Source: Candidatus Poribacteria bacterium (GTDB taxonomy: Bacteria; Poribacteria; WGA-4E; WGA-3G). Taken from it: a stretch of 6,607 nucleotides of DNA. Location: contig JAPPMR010000023.1 of NCBI GenBank assembly GCA_028818995.1, positions 1 through 6,607 on the forward strand, read 5' to 3'. A program made the translations under genes and the position numbers. The notes beneath the pieces were generated by a model that did no database searches, was not told where the DNA came from, and was given only the letters and a program-made list of their open reading frames with translations. Within the stretch, counting starts at the first letter, position 1, and every line of letters begins with the position of its first letter. Positions 3,938-6,607 of the stretch are shown one piece after another.

Positions 3938-4393
3938 ATGTTTGAGTCTGTTCGTTCAGAGCCGCGTTATAAATCGGCGTTTAACTATGTTTGGGCTTGT
4001 GATTACCACGTGATTTTCTGCACTAAATATCGTAAGCAGGTTCTCACGTCCGCAATACAAAACCGACTAAAAGAATTAATAATCTCAAAACAAACGGACT
4101 ACAATTACACATTAACTGCATTGGAGATAATGCCTGAACACGTGCATATTCTGATGTCGGTTGAACCTAAATATGCTGTTACTAAAATTGTAGGAAAAAT
4201 TAAAGGCTACACATCTTACCAATTGAGACAGGAATTTTTTGGACTAAAACGTATCCGTGCATTGTGGACTAATTCAAAATTTGTTGCATCGACTGGAGGC
4301 GTTACTTTAGAGGCTTTGAAAGAATACGTTGAAGGTCAAAAATATAAAGAATACTCACAACAACTTGAAGGGCAATTACTATTTTTTGAATAA
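3938..4393 (+). CDS. tnpA: IS200/IS605-family transposase TnpA (Y1 HUH single-strand transposase)
   Basis: The 151-aa protein matches the usual length and order of the Y1 transposase family. These enzymes act as dimers and cut and rejoin single-stranded element ends through a tyrosine. Visible hallmarks: N-terminal 'FNYVWACDYHVIFCTKYRKQVL' type strand (about 16-37, common to the family); the HUH metal site HVH at 68-70 within MPEHVHILMSV; VGKIKGYTSYQLRQEF helix (85-100); LWTNSKFVASTGGV (109-122); and the catalytic tyrosine Tyr130 with Gln134 in LKEYVEGQK. All catalytic residues are present and there is no frameshift, so it is probably active. The ATG at 3938 has only a weak, rather distant AAAGGT ribosome binding site, typical of poorly translated IS200 transposases. 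No tnpB follows; instead a promoter starts 5 bases after the stop, feeding a structured noncoding region. Confidence 0.95.
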   Translation: MFESVRSEPRYKSAFNYVWACDYHVIFCTKYRKQVLTSAIQNRLKELIISKQTDYNYTLTALEIMPEHVHILMSVEPKYAVTKIVGKIKGYTSYQLRQEFFGLKRIRALWTNSKFVASTGGVTLEALKEYVEGQKYKEYSQQLEGQLLFFE

Positions 4394-4398
4394 TTGAC

Positions 4399-4428
4399 TT
4401 GACAACCACAATTTATATATGCTATAAT
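4399..4428 (+). promoter_or_regulatory. Near-consensus sigma-70 promoter P3
   Basis: Perfect TTGACA (4399-4404), 18-base spacer, perfect TATAAT (4423-4428), starting directly after the tnpA stop codon. No ORF with a ribosome binding site lies downstream on this strand, so it most likely drives a noncoding RNA from about 4436. Confidence 0.8.
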
Positions 4429-4435
4429 CAAAATT

Positions 4436-4815
4436 GGTGGAAAAGAAGACGTTTTTAAAAAAATATATAGGCAGGCTCATACCTTGTGAAAGCAAGACTT
4501 ATCTAAAAATAGGCGAGCATTACCCGTTTTACTGCCCAATAACACATTGTGTTATATCAATAATTTGAATTTCAATCAGTTTTCTATCGGCTTTAGGGGT
4601 CGTTGCAAAACGAAAAAGGAGTTTTGTTAACAACGGTAAAAGCCTAAAATTGATTCTCATGGCTTGTCTCCTTTTTGGCTATCAACTTGTGGATGATAGC
4701 CAAGAATTGATTTTCAAATATGATACCACAAGCCGAAGGAATTGTCAAATTTTTCTTTCGGCTTGTTTAACTAACAAAATGAAACCCCAATCCTTTAGGT
4801 TGGGGAGAACGTCAT
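4436..4815 (+). ncRNA. Candidate structured RNA between tnpA and the right end (omega-RNA-like position, no TnpB)
   Basis: Successive helices visible downstream of P3: GGCAG-GCTC (4470-4478) with GAGC (4515-4518) and CTGCC (4532-4536), enclosing CTTG/CAAG (4483-4496); ATAACAC/GTGTTAT (4539-4555); a long arm with AATCAGTTTT (4574-4583)/AAAATTGATT (4646-4655), GGCTTT/AAAGCC (4589-4594/4639-4644), CGTTG/CAACG and CAAAAC/GTTTTG; TTGGCTATC/GATAGCCAA (4675-4703); ACAAGCCGAA/TTCGGCTTGT (4728-4766); then the right-end hairpin. GGCTTGT at 4661-4667 offers an alternative partner for ACAAGCC. In TnpB-bearing relatives the guide RNA occupies this place and reads through the right end into flanking DNA. 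Here tnpB is absent, so the RNA may act with a TnpB encoded elsewhere, have another role, or be a relic. Ends are estimates. Confidence 0.6.
4783..4806 (+). repeat. IS200/IS605 right-end hairpin
   Basis: CCCCAA (4785-4790) pairs with TTGGGG (4800-4805), and CC with GG above a bulged T, with apical loop TTTA. Right ends of many IS605-family elements carry this kind of hairpin a few bases before the cleavage site, which would be near GTCA at 4811-4814. It matches the hairpin at 1343-1385. Confidence 0.7.
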
Positions 4816-4834
4816 GAGCGAGTTAGAAACACAT

Positions 4835-6607
4835 TTATTGCATCTGTCCCATACTTTGCATCATCGCAAAGGTCTGGATAAGCTGCTTGAAATCGCCGAG
4901 AGTGAGTAGCAGCTTCGTACCAATTCCGCCATCCTGCACCTTGGCAGAAAAACCGATGCTGTAGTTCTCCGGTAGATTCATAAACATTCCGGACAACATC
5001 TGCATTCCTGCAGCAGTATTCGGATCTGACATCTCCGCGATAATTGGTAAGAGGTCTTTAACCATGGTCATTGGTGAAATTGCTAAAAATAGATTATTTT
5101 CCAATCCCAAGGTCGCGACGAGTTTTTCATAACTTGGCTCTCCAGAGAAACGAGGTCCGGTATCAACCCCTGCGTTGTTATCCAGACTCATCGTTATTAA
5201 CTCCTTGCTTCCGATAGCCATCAGTAATTGATCATTGGCAAAGGCATAGTACCAGTGCCATTCGTCGGGCATCAATCCAGCAGCTTCGGGTGGCATCTCT
5301 CCAAGGGCAGCACCGAAATTAGGGAAGATGTAACTTTTGATCTCAACGCCGTTGTGCATCGTGGATTCTCCTTGATGCGCTCCTTCGTACATGCCGAGAC
5401 TGGGAACATCTCCTATCATCTTTTGAGCGAATTCCATTGAGGTTTGGAGTTGTTTAAGTAATTCCTCTTCCATGTAGGTCTTCGCCTTCTGTTCATCTTT
5501 GAGTCCATAGACGATTAAATAGTCAGGGAGGAAACTACCTCTAAAATTAGCGGAAAAACTCCATTCCTCAGCGAGAGCCTCATAAAAGTCCTCTGACTGT
5601 TTAATAAGCGACTCAAGTATCTTAGCCTGTTCTGGGTCAGAGTCTTGTGAAAACACCTTTAGCCAGAACATACTCATCTGAACCATCAATTCGGGTTTAC
5701 CTTGAAAAGCACCGTTCATAAACGCCCGATTTGGGAGCTCGCCGAGGCGTGTTAATTCATTAGGGGTCATCTCTTTTAACATGTTCTGAATTTTACTGTC
5801 GCTTTTGAATTTCAGGAAAGGTGCGAGTTGTACATCGGTGCCCTCCACTACGAGCGTCGCGCTTAGAGATTCCACCTGCATAAGCGTGTTTATCATTGAG
5901 GTAAATATACCTTCAAAGAAAGGTGCTGCCGCCATAGCGGCGGGATCACTTTCAAGACCGTCCCTTATTAATTCCGATTGCTCTTCAATCGAAGTATTCA
6001 GAGCAGGTGCAATTGACTCAAAACCAAAGTGCACCGCGAGTTGTGCTTTCCCGTCTGAAACGCCATGGAGAAACGGACTGTAAGCTGGATGGGTTATGAT
6101 AGACGGTTTTGTCCCTTTGTAGGTATCAATGACACTTTCACAGACCTCAGGCGACCGAGTGAAAACGAGAATGTCATCTATAATAGCAAAGCTTCCGCCG
6201 CCGCCAGCCGCGTTCCAATAGCTGACACCGTTGTATTCCGTGGCGGCACTCCCTTCGCTTTCCGCCTCAATTACCTGTTTCATGGCTGCAGAATCTGTTA
6301 GATGTACGGTTGCGGACAGGTCAGACGGGTTCGAGGATGTCATGAACATTGCAAAATCTTGATTCAGGTCCAGCCCAATTTCCTGTAACTCAGCAAGGCT
6401 CTCAAAGCCAGCCCCGAATCTATCTGCCAAGATTTTGGCAATTATTTCTGGATTTTCAGCGGTCGGCATCAAGTCCATTGCTAACATATTAACCCGATCG
6501 TCCAGTTCAGCTAAACTCGGACAATAAATAATTCCAAATGTTTGTTGGGGTATCAGATGCAAAACACTGCTGCTCGGAATTTCTATCGTTGGCATCACCT
6601 CTTCAGG
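4835..6607 (-). CDS. Large DUF3352-like protein of unknown function, N-terminus outside window
   Basis: The frame is open from the window edge (6607) to a TAA at 4835, about 590 codons. The first visible codons encode P-E-E before GTG 6598 / ATG 6595. No properly spaced ribosome binding site precedes those starts and there is no signal peptide, so the true start, probably with a lipoprotein or Sec signal, lies upstream outside the window. The protein is acidic, Met- and Leu-rich and has repeated 'shield' style segments: SVLHLIPQQTFGIIYCPSLAEL near the start, GGGGSFAIIDDILVFTRSPE followed by a helix, and later WHWYYAFANDQLLMAIGSKE. The 'value displayed, then stored/compared' strand-helix pattern matches my recollection of DUF3352 proteins, whose function is unknown. 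A C-terminal helical, Met-rich tail ends QSMGQMQ. It is probably exported. The insertion sequence ends about 20 bases past its stop. Confidence 0.75.
   Translation of the reverse strand, partial: PEEVMPTIEIPSSSVLHLIPQQTFGIIYCPSLAELDDRVNMLAMDLMPTAENPEIIAKILADRFGAGFESLAELQEIGLDLNQDFAMFMTSSNPSDLSATVHLTDSAAMKQVIEAESEGSAATEYNGVSYWNAAGGGGSFAIIDDILVFTRSPEVCESVIDTYKGTKPSIITHPAYSPFLHGVSDGKAQLAVHFGFESIAPALNTSIEEQSELIRDGLESDPAAMAAAPFFEGIFTSMINTLMQVESLSATLVVEGTDVQLAPFLKFKSDSKIQNMLKEMTPNELTRLGELPNRAFMNGAFQGKPELMVQMSMFWLKVFSQDSDPEQAKILESLIKQSEDFYEALAEEWSFSANFRGSFLPDYLIVYGLKDEQKAKTYMEEELLKQLQTSMEFAQKMIGDVPSLGMYEGAHQGESTMHNGVEIKSYIFPNFGAALGEMPPEAAGLMPDEWHWYYAFANDQLLMAIGSKELITMSLDNNAGVDTGPRFSGEPSYEKLVATLGLENNLFLAISPMTMVKDLLPIIAEMSDPNTAAGMQMLSGMFMNLPENYSIGFSAKVQDGGIGTKLLLTLGDFKQLIQTFAMMQSMGQMQ

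Larger units (their letters stand above)
3794..4815 (+). mobile_element. IS200/IS605-type insertion sequence (tnpA plus noncoding 3' region); left boundary uncertain
   Basis: An intact Y1 tnpA is followed by noncoding structured DNA ending in a right-end type hairpin (4783-4806) and GTCA (4811-4814). No terminal inverted repeats or target duplications are expected for this family, so the ends must be set by comparison with an empty site. I put the left end provisionally at the hairpin 3794-3857. The element lies only about 20 bases from the end of the DUF3352-like gene. Confidence 0.6.

Noticed and set aside
4436..4782. HEARO/IscB-type omega RNA as the identity of the tnpA-linked RNA
   Set aside because: Those RNAs lie upstream of an HNH-endonuclease gene with a 5' guide; here no such gene follows and the RNA abuts the right end. 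I cannot match the fold to that class from memory.
5228..6301. Plus-strand frames inside the DUF3352-like gene
   Set aside because: They are antisense shadows of a long, coherent coding frame.
1..6607. CRISPR array
   Set aside because: No regularly spaced direct repeats with unique spacers are present; the only direct repeat is the duplicated gene leader pair.

Overview
The window reads as chromosomal DNA from a Gram-negative, probably uncultured environmental bacterium. The evidence is an outer-membrane porin with a signal peptide and a secreted metallopeptidase carrying dockerin-type calcium loops. That combination, plus a large DUF3352-like protein, is what I associate from memory with Candidatus Poribacteria and similar marine or sponge-associated lineages. 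This taxonomic call is an inference only.

Layout. On the left (1-901, minus strand) is the N-terminal 300 residues of an OprO/OprP-like porin, running off the window edge. Its leader holds a possible 12-codon leader peptide and a terminator-like hairpin. On the right (4835-6607, minus strand) is most of a large DUF3352-like protein whose N-terminus lies beyond the window. Both flanking genes look balanced in base composition. Between them, from about 1200 to 4830, lies a visibly AT-rich accessory island.

Island contents, left to right: a stem-loop resembling an IS200/IS605 end (1343-1385); two small minus-strand coiled-coil/membrane proteins (58 and 80 aa) with duplicated leaders, plus a 36-codon remnant of a third copy; a consensus-like promoter followed by a structured leader or small RNA (about 2025-2153); a secreted metzincin-like metallopeptidase with a dockerin-like tail (2243-3184); a 20-bp hairpin that runs into a tRNA gene, tRNA-Val(GAC) by anticodon; a 66-aa orphan protein with a strong ribosome binding site and a TTG start; a second promoter followed by a strongly folded small RNA closed by a perfect 16-bp helix (3663-3792); an IS200-type TnpA transposase (3938-4393); and a third, near-perfect promoter followed by about 380 bases of structured noncoding sequence that ends in an IS605-type right-end hairpin (4783-4806) with no tnpB present.

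The unusual feature is the density of promoter-driven structured noncoding elements in one small island. The strongest candidates for something undescribed are the TnpB-less, tnpA-linked RNA (omega-RNA-like in position) and the 16-bp-closed, possibly pseudoknotted RNA upstream of tnpA. All RNA structures were folded by eye; none was computed or matched to a database.
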